Below, piece after piece: positions 28,555 to 37,365 of a stretch of DNA of 64,000 nt (the stretch's first letter is position 1; each line of letters opens with the position of its first letter). The position numbers were made by a program, and so were the translations under genes. The notes below the pieces were generated by a model. The model was not told where the DNA came from, ran no database searches, and was given only the letters and a program-made list of their open reading frames with translations. The DNA comes from Rhizobium sp. Leaf262 (lineage in GTDB: Bacteria > Pseudomonadota > Alphaproteobacteria > Rhizobiales > Rhizobiaceae): the NCBI RefSeq assembly GCF_001422245.1, contig NZ_LMMM01000003.1, forward strand, positions 124,001 to 188,000, in the 5' to 3' direction.

Positions 28555-29394
28555 TTGGCAGACAAGATGCGCAGTTCCGTTGAAATCTTCAACATTCGCA
28601 CCCGGGAGAACCGGGTAGTATGGCAGACAACGGAACTGTTCGAAGCGCCCAACTGGTCGCCGGATGGTTCGTATCTTTTGCTGAATAGCGAAGGCTTGTT
28701 GTACCGCCTGTCACTGGGTGGTGAGGCATCGGTCGCGAAGGTCGATACCGGCTTTGCCAGCGAGTGCAACAACGACCATGGCATTTCGCCGGATGGTTCG
28801 CTCTACGCGATTTCCGACAAGGTGGAGTTTGGCAAAAGCACGATTTATCTTCTGCCGTCTGCCGGTGGTGCGCCGAGGCTGATGACGCATAACCTGCCGT
28901 CTTACTGGCATGGCTGGTCTCCCGATGGAAAAAGCTTCGCCTATTGCGGTATTCGCGATCAGGTTTTCGATATCTATTCCATGGATGTGGAGACGGCGAC
29001 CGAAACGCGGCTGACCCATGGCGAGGGGCGCAATGATGGGCCGGATTATTCGGCGGATGGGCAGTGGATTTATTTCAATTCCAGCCGGACCGGGCAGATG
29101 CAGATCTGGCGGGTGCGGGTGGATGGCTCTGGTGTCGAGCGCGTGACTGATAGCAAGTATGGCGACTGGTTTCCGCATCCGTCACCTGGGGGTGACAAGG
29201 TGGTTTTCGTTTCCTATGACGCCGATGTCTTCGATCATCCGCGCGATCTGAATGTGCGCGTGCGCATGATGGACGCGGATGGCGGCAATGTGGAAACGCT
29301 GTTCGACTTGTTCGGCGGGCAGGGGACGATGAATTCGCCCAACTGGTCACCGGATGGGGTCGAATTTGCCTATGTCAGATATTTCCCGGCCTGA
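28555..29394 (+). CDS. TolB-like beta-propeller protein
   Basis: 279 residues without a signal peptide, made of repeated NWSPDG / SPDG / YSADG units (near residues 37, 77, 122, 162 and 261) typical of the TolB/DPP-type WD40-like propeller. It looks cytoplasmic, unlike TolB itself. Such proteins bind ligands or carbohydrates, but nothing here fixes the role. The TTG at 28555 is one base past the nadE stop; the ATG at 28567 is an alternative. A bidirectional terminator follows. Confidence 0.8.
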   Translation: MADKMRSSVEIFNIRTRENRVVWQTTELFEAPNWSPDGSYLLLNSEGLLYRLSLGGEASVAKVDTGFASECNNDHGISPDGSLYAISDKVEFGKSTIYLLPSAGGAPRLMTHNLPSYWHGWSPDGKSFAYCGIRDQVFDIYSMDVETATETRLTHGEGRNDGPDYSADGQWIYFNSSRTGQMQIWRVRVDGSGVERVTDSKYGDWFPHPSPGGDKVVFVSYDADVFDHPRDLNVRVRMMDADGGNVETLFDLFGGQGTMNSPNWSPDGVEFAYVRYFPA

Positions 29395-29404
29395 TCCATA
29401 AACA

Positions 29405-29443
29405 AAAAGCCCGACCTCGATTTGAAACCGGGTCGGGCGTTTT
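29405..29443. terminator. bidirectional terminator
   Basis: Stem GCCCGACC / GGTCGGGC flanked by AAAAA on the left and TTTT on the right. It serves the rightward propeller gene and the leftward 55-residue membrane protein gene. Confidence 0.82.
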
Positions 29444-29462
29444 GATGTCTATGTCGGATTAA

Positions 29463-29630
29463 TTAAAAGACTGCGAGATACTTCAGCAGCGAAATAATAC
29501 CGATGATGATAACGATGACCTGAGCAATCTGCTTTGCGCTGCCAGCGACGGGCAAGCGGTTGATCAGCCAAAGAATGAGTACGATGACCAGAAATGTGAT
29601 CAGAATACTAACGAGTGCGCCTGTAGCCAT
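29463..29630 (-). CDS. small membrane protein, 55 aa
   Basis: Read leftward from the ATG at 29630: MATGALVSILITFLVIVLIL, then WLINRLPVAGSAKQIAQ and VIVIIIGIISLLKYLAVF. Two membrane helices joined by a short basic hairpin with a Pro. AGGAGC lies eight bases before the ATG. It resembles the Thivi_2564-type small membrane proteins of many proteobacteria, whose function is unknown. It ends just before the bidirectional terminator. Confidence 0.8.
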   Translation of the reverse strand: MATGALVSILITFLVIVLILWLINRLPVAGSAKQIAQVIVIIIGIISLLKYLAVF

Positions 29631-29758
29631 ATGTCCCAGCTCCTATTTTATAAATCTGTAACGGTCGATCACCGTTCCGTGAGTAAAAGCGCAAGCTTGT
29701 CTTTTGGTTCCATTGTGCAAAATGTAATTTTTGAGAATTCGAAATTAAGGACATTGGT

Positions 29759-30181
29759 ATGAGCGAAGTCAGGGTGAAAAAGCGCGAGACCGGTGCCACC
29801 GCGACATTGGGGCGCAACGGTCATCCGCAAATCGAAACGCCGACCGGCGGTGCACTTGCCGTCGTTACGGCTGCGTCCGAGCCCGGCTTCAACCCGATCG
29901 ACCTGCTCTATTCCTCGCTTGCCGCATGTCTGGTGCTGAGCGCGCGCATCGCTGCCAGCCGCTTAGGCGTGTTGGATCGTTTCGAAAGCGTGGAGGCGCA
30001 CGTGACGGGCGAGAAGTCCGAGGGTGAGCCAGCGCGGATCACGCATTTCGATATGCGCCTGAAGATCACCGGCGATTTCGATGCGGAAACGAGAGAGGCC
30101 ATCGCTCATCAGGCCGAAGAGATCTGCACCGTCAGCAACACGCTGCGTGGGGATGCCGCGTTCAGTCTCTCGGTCGATTGA
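29759..30181 (+). CDS. OsmC family peroxiredoxin-like protein
   Basis: 140 residues. The two OsmC/Ohr active-site cysteines are present: C57 (SSLAACLVLSARIAA) and C123 (EEICTVSNTL). The family reduces organic hydroperoxides using lipoyl or thiol donors. The sequence is closer to YhfA/OsmC-type than to Ohr, judging by SNTL after the second cysteine. It is convergent with the deformylase-like gene: its stop codon abuts that gene's end. Confidence 0.88.
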   Translation: MSEVRVKKRETGATATLGRNGHPQIETPTGGALAVVTAASEPGFNPIDLLYSSLAACLVLSARIAASRLGVLDRFESVEAHVTGEKSEGEPARITHFDMRLKITGDFDAETREAIAHQAEEICTVSNTLRGDAAFSLSVD

Positions 30182-30673
30182 TCAGCGCTGCGCCTTTTCC
30201 CATTTTTTCACCAGCCGGTCACGCTTCAGCTTCGACAGGCGCTTCAGCCAGAACATGCCGTTCAACTGGTCGATCTCATGCTGGATGCAGATGGCATGAA
30301 AGCCCTCAGCCTGTTCTTCGTGCCACTGGCCAGAGACATCCTGAAAGCGCAGCGTCACCTTGGATGGGCGCTCTACCTCTTCGGTAAAGCCCGGCATGGA
30401 AACGCTACCTTCAACGTGGCGCATGCTCTCACCTGATGTTTCCAGAATTTCCGGGTTGACGTAAATCCTGACGTCACCTGGTTTCAATTCCAGCACGAAA
30501 ATGCGTTGCAGCACGCCGATATGGGCGGCGGTGATGCCGACGCCGGGGGCGGCGCGCATCGTTTCCAGCAGATCAGTCGCAAGCTGGGCCAGTTCAGGAC
30601 CGAACTCGGTCACAGGCTCGCAATGCGAGGCAAGTGCCGGATGTGGATAGGGCACGATAGGCCGAATTGGCAT
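30182..30673 (-). CDS. peptide deformylase-like protein lacking metal ligands
   Basis: 163 residues with the full deformylase fold length. All three motifs are altered: GVGITAAHIG replaces GxGLAAPQ, EGSVSMP replaces EGCLSxP (S90 where the metal-binding Cys belongs), and QHEIDQLNG replaces HExxH (Q136 for the second metal-binding His). With two of three metal ligands gone, classic Fe/Zn deformylase activity is unlikely. It is the third gene of a leftward operon led by a formate-dehydrogenase-like molybdoenzyme, only 18 bases after the middle gene. A binding, regulatory or altered catalytic role is possible. Confidence 0.85.
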   Translation of the reverse strand: MPIRPIVPYPHPALASHCEPVTEFGPELAQLATDLLETMRAAPGVGITAAHIGVLQRIFVLELKPGDVRIYVNPEILETSGESMRHVEGSVSMPGFTEEVERPSKVTLRFQDVSGQWHEEQAEGFHAICIQHEIDQLNGMFWLKRLSKLKRDRLVKKWEKAQR

Positions 30674-30691
30674 AGAGGCGTTCCATTTATT

Positions 30692-31021
30692 CTATGTAGG
30701 TGAGAGTGAACTTTTGAGCAGGGTTTCAGAGGCGGATTGCGCGAGAGACGCTGCCTCATCCGTCAGTTCCACCCATGTCCGTTGCGTGCGGGCATCGCGC
30801 TTGACGATGGTCAGCATGCGGCCGGAAAGTGCGTTGATTTCCCGCAGCACCAGAGCGTGGGCAATGCCGAGCCTGTTGGAAAGGCTGCGGCTGTCATTGC
30901 CGATGCCAAGGTGCACCGCTGCAATGAGTGCGGCCCCGGTGGCGTCGAGCGCAACCGGGGCCGTTTGGCTGATCTGTTCCACCACGGCCAGAAAGCGCGC
31001 GGCGGATTGATCGTCATTCAT
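30692..31021 (-). CDS. small protein between YdeP-like and deformylase-like genes
   Basis: 109 residues. The middle section (SRSLSNRLGIAHALVLREINALSGRMLTI) followed by a beta-hairpin-like KRDARTQRTWVELT suggests a winged-helix fold of the MarR kind, which is a guess from sequence pattern. Its ATG overlaps the stop of the upstream molybdoenzyme gene (TGATG), so the two are translationally coupled. Confidence 0.65.
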   Translation of the reverse strand: MNDDQSAARFLAVVEQISQTAPVALDATGAALIAAVHLGIGNDSRSLSNRLGIAHALVLREINALSGRMLTIVKRDARTQRTWVELTDEAASLAQSASETLLKSSLSPT

Positions 31022-33327
31022 CAGGCGGCCTCTGCCTCTGCGCGCAGGCGAACCGAGACCAGAACCGATTTCGATGTCGGCGTAAAGCTGCCTTCGCCAT
31101 AGCTGTGCAGCGGCACGAGAACGTTCAGCTCGGGGTAGTAACCGCCGACGCTGCCCTCTGGAATATTGTAAGGCACGAGGCGGAAGTTTTCCGCGATGCG
31201 CTCGATGCCGTCACCATATTCACCGATGACATCGACGCGCTGCTTGGCATGTGCGCCCAGCTTTTCCATGTCTTTCGGGTTCATGAAAATCACCTGCCGC
31301 TCGCCATAAACGCCGCGATATCGGTCATCCATGCCGTAGATGGTGGTGTTGTACTGGTCGTGGCTGCGGAAGGTCTGCAGAACGAAGATGCCCTCTTTGG
31401 ACAGCGCTTCCTGATGGTCCGTCTTTTCCGGCAGAGGGCCGGTGAAGAAGGTGGCCTTCTTGGCAGGCGTATTCCATTCGCGTTCTGCCGCCGCATTGCG
31501 CAGGTGGAAACCGCGCGGCACGCGCACACGCTCGTTGAATTCATGGAAGCCCGGCAGAACGCGCGAGATCATATCGCGGATCAGATCGTAATCATCGGCG
31601 AGCTTTGCCCACTGAACGCGCTCATTGCCGAGTGTCGCGGCTGCGATACCGGCGATGATGGCGACCTCAGAGCGCAGTTCTGGCGAGGCGGGCTCGTTGA
31701 TACCGCCCGAGCCGTGCACCATGCTCATGGAATCTTCCACGGTCACGATCTGCGACTTGCCCTGCGAGTTGCGGTCGATTTCAGTACGGCCAAGGCAGGG
31801 CAGGATGAAGGATGTTTCGCCCGGCACGAGATGCGAGTGGTTGAGCTTGGTGGCGATGTTGACCGTCAGCTTCTGCTTTTCGAACGCCTTGATGATGAGC
31901 GGGCTATCCGGCGTGGCGCGCAGGAAGTTGCCGCCAAGCGCGATGAAGGCCTGCGCCTTGCCATCCAGCATGGCGCTGATGGCTTCGACCGTGTTGTGGC
32001 CACGGTTACGCGGCATTGGCACGCCGAGTTCCTTTTCCAGCGCGTCGAGCAGGGCAGGCGGGGCCTTTTCGTCGATACCGACCGTGCGGTCGCCCTGCAC
32101 GTTGGAGTGACCACGCACCGGGCAGAGGCCAGCGCCGGGACGCCCGATATTGCCGCGCAGCAGCATGAAGTTGGTGATCTCACGGATGGTGATGACGGAA
32201 TGCTTGTGCTGCGTAATACCCATCGCCCATGTCGCGATAACGGCATTGGATGCCATGTAGATGGAAGCAGCTTCCTCGATCTGCTCACGCGTCAGGCCGG
32301 ACTGATTGAGAATAGTTTCCCAGCTCGTTGCCTCGACGGCGGCGCGGTAGGCTTCGAATTCCACGGCATGTTCTGCAAGGAAATCGTAATCGATGATGGC
32401 AGGCTTGCCGGCAGCGCGGGCGGCATCGTCAGCCGCGAAGACGGCCTTGCTCATGCCGCGTACGGCGGCCATGTCGCCGCCCTGTCGTGGCTGATAATAA
32501 TTGGTGGCAATCTTGGTGTTGCCGCCGGTGATCATTTCGATCTTGTCCTGCGGGTCCGTGAAGCGCTCCAGACCCTTTTCGCGGATTGGGTTGAAGACCG
32601 CGATGCGCGCGCCACGAATGGCCGCACGGCGCAGGTCACCCAGCATGCGCGGATGGTTGGTGCCGGGGTTCTGGCCGATGACGAAAATGGCGTCTGCCTT
32701 CTCGAAGTCTTCCAAGAGAACCGTGCCCTTGCCGACGCCGACGGAGGCCTTGAGGCCGACGCCGCTTGCCTCATGGCACATGTTGGAACAGTCGGGGAAA
32801 TTGTTGGTGCCGTAAAGGCGAACCATCAACTGGTAGAGGAAGGCTGCTTCATTGGAAGCGCGGCCCGAGGTGTAGAACTCGGCACGGTCAGGACTGTCGA
32901 GGCTCTTCAGAACACCACCGATTTCGGCGAAGGCATCGTCCCATGAGACGGGCATGTATTTATCCGTCGCACGGTCATAGCGAAGCGGATCGGTAAGGCG
33001 ACCCTGCTTTTCCAGGCTGTAATCCGACCATGTGCGAAGCTCGGAAACGGTGTGGCCTGCAAAAAAGTCTGGCGGCACGCGGGCTTCGGTTGCTTCCCAC
33101 GCCACGGCCTTCACGCCGTTTTCGCAGAACTCGAAGGAGGAGCCGTGCTCGGGGTCGCCCCATGCGCAGCCGGGGCAATCGAAACCATCAGGCTGATTGG
33201 CTTTCAACAGGGTTCTTGCGCCGGAAATCGGTGCGCCCGATTCTAAAAGACGCTTGCCGACGCTTTTGAGTGCACCCCAACCGCCCGCAGCGGAGGAGGC
33301 TTTGCCGATGAAATCCATCTTGCCCAT
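31021..33327 (-). CDS. FdhF/YdeP family molybdopterin oxidoreductase
   Basis: 768 residues from the ATG at 33327; an ATG at 33384 adds 19 residues. It belongs to the DMSO-reductase superfamily: FDCPGCAWGDP with the later FEFCENG may form a cluster site, DCSNMCHEASGVGL lines the Mo-cofactor, VIGQNPGTNHPRML is a pterin-binding motif, and the C-terminal domain contains HDQYNTTIYG. There is no signal peptide, so it is cytoplasmic. YdeP in E. coli is an acid-resistance protein of unknown substrate. It leads a three-gene leftward operon with the deformylase-like protein. Confidence 0.9.
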   Translation of the reverse strand: MGKMDFIGKASSAAGGWGALKSVGKRLLESGAPISGARTLLKANQPDGFDCPGCAWGDPEHGSSFEFCENGVKAVAWEATEARVPPDFFAGHTVSELRTWSDYSLEKQGRLTDPLRYDRATDKYMPVSWDDAFAEIGGVLKSLDSPDRAEFYTSGRASNEAAFLYQLMVRLYGTNNFPDCSNMCHEASGVGLKASVGVGKGTVLLEDFEKADAIFVIGQNPGTNHPRMLGDLRRAAIRGARIAVFNPIREKGLERFTDPQDKIEMITGGNTKIATNYYQPRQGGDMAAVRGMSKAVFAADDAARAAGKPAIIDYDFLAEHAVEFEAYRAAVEATSWETILNQSGLTREQIEEAASIYMASNAVIATWAMGITQHKHSVITIREITNFMLLRGNIGRPGAGLCPVRGHSNVQGDRTVGIDEKAPPALLDALEKELGVPMPRNRGHNTVEAISAMLDGKAQAFIALGGNFLRATPDSPLIIKAFEKQKLTVNIATKLNHSHLVPGETSFILPCLGRTEIDRNSQGKSQIVTVEDSMSMVHGSGGINEPASPELRSEVAIIAGIAAATLGNERVQWAKLADDYDLIRDMISRVLPGFHEFNERVRVPRGFHLRNAAAEREWNTPAKKATFFTGPLPEKTDHQEALSKEGIFVLQTFRSHDQYNTTIYGMDDRYRGVYGERQVIFMNPKDMEKLGAHAKQRVDVIGEYGDGIERIAENFRLVPYNIPEGSVGGYYPELNVLVPLHSYGEGSFTPTSKSVLVSVRLRAEAEAA

Positions 33328-33649
33328 TTGATAGGTCTCTTTCTGATCTGTTTTTCTTTTTACGCCGCTCGTTTCCGGTGCCAACCGGATCGATTGTATT
33401 GCGGCGCTTTGCCTCAGATTCCCGCATAACTACCATATGTCAACTCGTAACTTCACGGTGGCTTCAACCGGGCATTCAATTCCGCGAGACTGTTTCACGA
33501 CTGGTTAATGGAAATCCCTCCGCAAAGCGGGAGAAGGATAGGAAATTGCAACTTCTTTTGTCCTATCCTGTTGTTGACATTGTACTTTTAAAAGCCATTC
33601 TCCTGCGCTTTCGCGAAGCAGGCCAATCAACCGGAAAAAGGGGCGCCAC
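33328..33649. other. divergent intergenic region ydeP-like / mgtE
   Basis: About 320 bases between two divergent genes, presumably holding both promoters. I see no dyad or riboswitch; in particular no obvious magnesium-sensor (M-box) architecture upstream of mgtE. Confidence 0.45.
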
Positions 33650-35077
33650 TTGACGCAAGCCGACGACCATAATCCCGCGCCGGAAGATGCCAAAAGGCCC
33701 GAGATCATGGCGGATATATATTCCGAAGATGGCTCGATCCGGTCTGATTTTCTGGCGATGGTCGGCGCTGCGATTGCGGATCGCGACGTGCTGTTCCTGC
33801 GACAGAATGTAGCCCGGCTGCACGAATCGGAACTGGGTGACCTGCTCGAATCCATTCTGCCGGAACAGCGCCACGCCATGGTGCGGCTGCTGGGCTCCGA
33901 CTTCGACATGACAGCGCTGACCGAGGTGGATGAAGCCATCCGCCTCGATATCGTGGAGCAGATGCCGAACGACCAGATCGCCGCCGGTATCGGCGAGATG
34001 GATTCGGACGACGCCGTCTACATTCTCGAAGACCTCGACCGCGAAGACCGCGAAGACATTCTGGCGCAAATGCCATTTACCGAGCGTGTCAGGTTGCTGC
34101 GCGCGCTGGATTATCCGGAAAGCTCCGCCGGTCGTCGTATGCAGACGGAGTTCGTGGCCGTGCCGCCCTTCTGGACCGTTGGTCAGACCATCGACTACAT
34201 GCGCGAAGAAGAAGAGTTGCCGGAATCCTTCTCGCAAATCTTCGTTGTTGACCCGACATTCAAACTGGTCGGCGCTCTTGATCTCGACCGGCTGCTGCGC
34301 TCCAAGCGGCAAGTGAAGGTCGAATCGATCATGCACGAAACCAACCATCCCATTGCAGCGGAGATGGATCAGGAAGAGGCCGCGCAGCTCTTCGAGCAAT
34401 ATGACTTGCTTTCCGCCGCCGTAGTCGATGACAATGGTCGCCTTGTCGGCGTGCTGACCATCGATGACGTAGTGGACGTCATTCAGGAAGAGGCCGAAGA
34501 AGACTTGCTGCGCCTTGGTGGTGTGGGTGACGAAGAGCTGTCCGACTCCATTGCCGTGACCTCACGCTCCCGCGTGCCATGGCTGGCTGTCAATCTCATC
34601 ACGGCCTTCATGGCGGCCTCCGTCATCGGGCTTTTCGATGCGACCATCGAGCAGATTGTGGCGCTCGCTGTTCTGATGCCGATTGTTGCAGGCATGGGCG
34701 GCAATGCTGGCTCACAGACCATGACGGTTTCGGTACGCGCGCTTGCGACCAGAAACCTCGATATTCACAATGCCGCCCGCATCATCCGGCGTGAGGCGGG
34801 CGTCGGCTTGCTGAACGGTGCGCTGTTTGGCTGCGCCATCGGTGTGATTGCCGGGCTTTGGTTCAACGATGTCAATCTCGGCGGCATCATCGCCACCGCC
34901 ATGTTGATCAACATGTTTGCAGCAGCCATCGCCGGCATCATCATTCCACTGCTGCTGGATAAGTTCGGGGCGGACCCAGCCGTATCATCGGCGGTCTTCG
35001 TCACCGCTGTTACCGACATCGTCGGCTTCTTTTCGTTTCTAGGTTTGGCAACATGGTGGTTCGGAGTAGCAATCTAA
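33650..35077 (+). CDS. mgtE: mgtE, magnesium transporter
   Basis: 475 residues from a TTG start. A helical MgtE N domain (about 40-155, with repeated DQIAAGIGEMDSDDAVYILEDL-like segments), two CBS domains (about 160-285) that sense cytoplasmic Mg, a plug helix, and five membrane helices (about 310-472) with the pore-lining MPIVAGMGGNAGSQT segment. It is a Mg-gated channel in the inner membrane. Confidence 0.94.
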   Translation: MTQADDHNPAPEDAKRPEIMADIYSEDGSIRSDFLAMVGAAIADRDVLFLRQNVARLHESELGDLLESILPEQRHAMVRLLGSDFDMTALTEVDEAIRLDIVEQMPNDQIAAGIGEMDSDDAVYILEDLDREDREDILAQMPFTERVRLLRALDYPESSAGRRMQTEFVAVPPFWTVGQTIDYMREEEELPESFSQIFVVDPTFKLVGALDLDRLLRSKRQVKVESIMHETNHPIAAEMDQEEAAQLFEQYDLLSAAVVDDNGRLVGVLTIDDVVDVIQEEAEEDLLRLGGVGDEELSDSIAVTSRSRVPWLAVNLITAFMAASVIGLFDATIEQIVALAVLMPIVAGMGGNAGSQTMTVSVRALATRNLDIHNAARIIRREAGVGLLNGALFGCAIGVIAGLWFNDVNLGGIIATAMLINMFAAAIAGIIIPLLLDKFGADPAVSSAVFVTAVTDIVGFFSFLGLATWWFGVAI

Positions 35078-35088
35078 TTGGCTCAAAA

Positions 35089-35110
35089 TTGACTTTTACG
35101 TGAAGGTCAA
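35089..35110. promoter_or_regulatory. 22-bp palindrome, candidate MerR-family operator
   Basis: Half-sites TTGACTTTTAC and GTGAAGGTCAA form a dyad centred on ACGT with four paired transition mismatches only. It lies 130 bases upstream of the MerR-type gene start. Operators of LiuR-like MerR regulators share TTTACGT cores, so autoregulation is a reasonable inference. Confidence 0.5.
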
Positions 35111-35242
35111 TCATATTGATTTGCTAAAAGATAAGATTGCGAAGCGCTGGACGCCTCATCATTCTATCTCGTTGTTTGAGCAGCGGATATTCCGGGAACA
35201 GTCTTAAATTTCCGGATCGATGCTCCAGAATCGGATGAAGCC

Positions 35243-35629
35243 TTGAACAAGTATTATAGCATTACGGAACTGACACGTGAATTCGGGGTCTCCACCCGAA
35301 CCCTTCGCTTTTACGAGGATGAGGGTCTGATCCATCCTGAGCGGCGTGGCCGGACGCGGTTGTTCCGCATGGCGGATCGCAGGTTGATTCAGGAGATTTT
35401 GCGCGGTCGCCGGATCGGCTTCACCATCGCTGAAATCCGCGAAATCATTCAGGTCTACAAGGAGCCGCCGGGCGAATCCGGTCAGCTCGTTCTCCTGATG
35501 AAGAAGGTGGACGAGAAGCGCGCAGAGTTGCGTCAGAAGCGCAAGGACATCGAGGAAACGCTGGCCGAGCTCGACAATGTAGAGGAAGCCTGCCTCACAC
35601 GCCTGGCCGAAATCGGCGTCGGCACCTGA
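35243..35629 (+). CDS. MerR family regulator, LiuR-like
   Basis: 128 residues from a TTG start. N-terminal winged helix YYSITELTREFGVSTRTLRFYEDEGLIHPERRGRTRLF, then the second wing and a dimerisation coiled coil (EKRAELRQKRKDIEETLAELDNVEE). There is one cysteine near the C-terminus and no metal-binding pattern, so it is not a CueR/ZntR-type metal sensor. It is most like regulators of branched-chain amino-acid or fatty-acid degradation (LiuR), although no such genes are adjacent. Confidence 0.85.
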   Translation: MNKYYSITELTREFGVSTRTLRFYEDEGLIHPERRGRTRLFRMADRRLIQEILRGRRIGFTIAEIREIIQVYKEPPGESGQLVLLMKKVDEKRAELRQKRKDIEETLAELDNVEEACLTRLAEIGVGT

Positions 35630-35636
35630 ACAAGGT

Positions 35637-36605
35637 TTACTGAAGCTCGCCGGAGCACTGGGTGGCGATGTCACCCAATTTGGACTGCTGGTCGGGCTCC
35701 AGACGGTTCGAGACCATCGGATCGAACAGGTTTTTAGCCTGAAGCCTCTCCAGCGTGCATCCGCAGAACCTCTGACAGAGCTCCACACCGTTCTGCTGCT
35801 GAACGCAGCTTGCTTCACAGCTATTTTTATAGGCCTCGACCTGATCGACCGGCGCTGGCGGTGCGATGATCGATGCCAGATAGACGACGCCAATCAAGAC
35901 AGGCTGATGCACGAGATAGAATAGGAGGCTGTGGCGGCCGAAAAGCGCAAGTACATTGCGTTTGCCGCTCGGCTTTCTGAGCCTGTCGAGCCATCCAAGC
36001 GGCGTTACAAATTGCGAGATTGTTAAGCCCAGCAGAAATGGCGCCAGAAAAGGCAGCACGGGAACGTAATCGTTCGAGCGCGGCGGCGCGGTCGACAGGC
36101 CGATCCATGAAAGCCAAATAGGATTGAAGCTGTCTGAACTGAGATAGCGAGGCGCCACAAGTGCAAGGCCCGCAGCCAGCAGAGTGACGAAGAAAGGCAG
36201 TCGCAGAAACAGCAGGCCGATCAGACTGGCTGCCGCGATGTTGTGAAGGATGCCAAAAAATATCCATCCATCCGGCACCGCGAAATAGGTGGCGACGGAA
36301 ATCAGCAGTGCTGCACCGGCAACCATCGCAAAGCGCTTGCCGAAGGACGGCCAGTGTATGCCGCGACGGTGCGCAAGATAAAGGCTGAAACCAGCGAGAA
36401 AAAGAAAGGAACTCGCTATGGCGCGGGCATAAATACGCCACCAGCCTTGCGTTGCCGTGCCGGGATCGAGATAACCGAACATCTCGAGATCCCAAGTGAA
36501 GTGATAGCTCGCCATGGCGATGAGAGCGATGCCACGCAGCGTGTCCAGCGCACCGATACGGCCTTTCGCTTTGACTTCTGTCGCCATTGCCGGAACGTCA
36601 CTCAT
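35637..36605 (-). CDS. DUF1624 (heparan-alpha-glucosaminide acetyltransferase-like) membrane protein
   Basis: 322 residues from the ATG at 36605, with an AAGGACGG site. The opening RIGALDTLRGIALIAMASYHFTWD is the DUF1624 signature, and about seven membrane helices follow up to residue 270. The last 60 residues form a soluble tail with five cysteines (CEASCVQQQNG, CQRFCGC), an unusual Cys-rich ending that may form disulfides in the periplasm. Such proteins transfer acyl groups across the membrane; the acceptor here is unknown. Confidence 0.82.
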   Translation of the reverse strand: MSDVPAMATEVKAKGRIGALDTLRGIALIAMASYHFTWDLEMFGYLDPGTATQGWWRIYARAIASSFLFLAGFSLYLAHRRGIHWPSFGKRFAMVAGAALLISVATYFAVPDGWIFFGILHNIAAASLIGLLFLRLPFFVTLLAAGLALVAPRYLSSDSFNPIWLSWIGLSTAPPRSNDYVPVLPFLAPFLLGLTISQFVTPLGWLDRLRKPSGKRNVLALFGRHSLLFYLVHQPVLIGVVYLASIIAPPAPVDQVEAYKNSCEASCVQQQNGVELCQRFCGCTLERLQAKNLFDPMVSNRLEPDQQSKLGDIATQCSGELQ

Positions 36606-36669
36606 AATTTCCGTCCTTTGCAACGGTTACAGACTGTTGGCAGCGCTTCGCCTGTGAAGTGAGGCGATT

Positions 36670-37365
36670 TCATGGCTTGGGCAGATCGTCCATGATCGCC
36701 CGGCGCGCTTCCGAAAAAAACTGGCGGCGAAGCAGCGCCACCATGATGATGGTGGTCGATGCCATGAACACGTATGGGCTGATGAACCAGCCGAGATAGC
36801 CGATGGAGAAGAAGATGGTTCTCAGGCCGTCATTGAAATTTTTGGCGGCGATGATGTTCATACGGATGACCGTTTCCGCCGCATGTTCGGCTGCCTGTCT
36901 GTTTTCGTTCGTCTGGTGCATCATCGGCATGCCGCCAAACAGGATGGTGCAATAGTTGAACAGGCGGTAGGACCAGCCAAATTTGAAGAAGGCGTATCCG
37001 AACAGGCAGGTCAGACCTATGACTTTCATTTCAAACGCCGTTCGACCGGCATAATGAACGAGCGGCAGGTCGCGAAACACCGATTCCACCTGATCGGTCG
37101 CACCCAGCAAAGCAAAGCAGCCGCCGATGGCGAAGATCGACGTAGAGGCGAAAAAGGCTGTCCCATTTTGCAGGCCCGCCATGATCTGCGTATCGATCAT
37201 CTTTAGATCACGGGTGAGGGAATTGTGTATCCACTGGCGGCGACGTTCCGCCATGGCCTGGTTGAGACTGGTGCGGGCAAACAGCGTTTTCGAAGTCGTG
37301 ATGTGCGTATAGGACGACCAAACAATCATGAACACGATCAGCGCTATATAATCGATGGTCGTCAT
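36670..37365 (-). CDS. DUF599 membrane protein
   Basis: 231 residues with four predicted membrane helices (near 5-20, 70-90, 110-130 and 190-212) and the conserved RRRQWIHNSLTRDLKMIDTQIMAGLQNG and AAKNFNDGLRTIFFS segments of DUF599. Function unknown. Leftward, about 65 bases upstream of the DUF1624 gene, so co-transcription is possible. Confidence 0.82.
   Translation of the reverse strand: MTTIDYIALIVFMIVWSSYTHITTSKTLFARTSLNQAMAERRRQWIHNSLTRDLKMIDTQIMAGLQNGTAFFASTSIFAIGGCFALLGATDQVESVFRDLPLVHYAGRTAFEMKVIGLTCLFGYAFFKFGWSYRLFNYCTILFGGMPMMHQTNENRQAAEHAAETVIRMNIIAAKNFNDGLRTIFFSIGYLGWFISPYVFMASTTIIMVALLRRQFFSEARRAIMDDLPKP

Noticed and set aside
31105-32946. 613-codon antisense frame over the YdeP-like gene
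   Set aside because: Shadow of the molybdoenzyme gene, no coding features.
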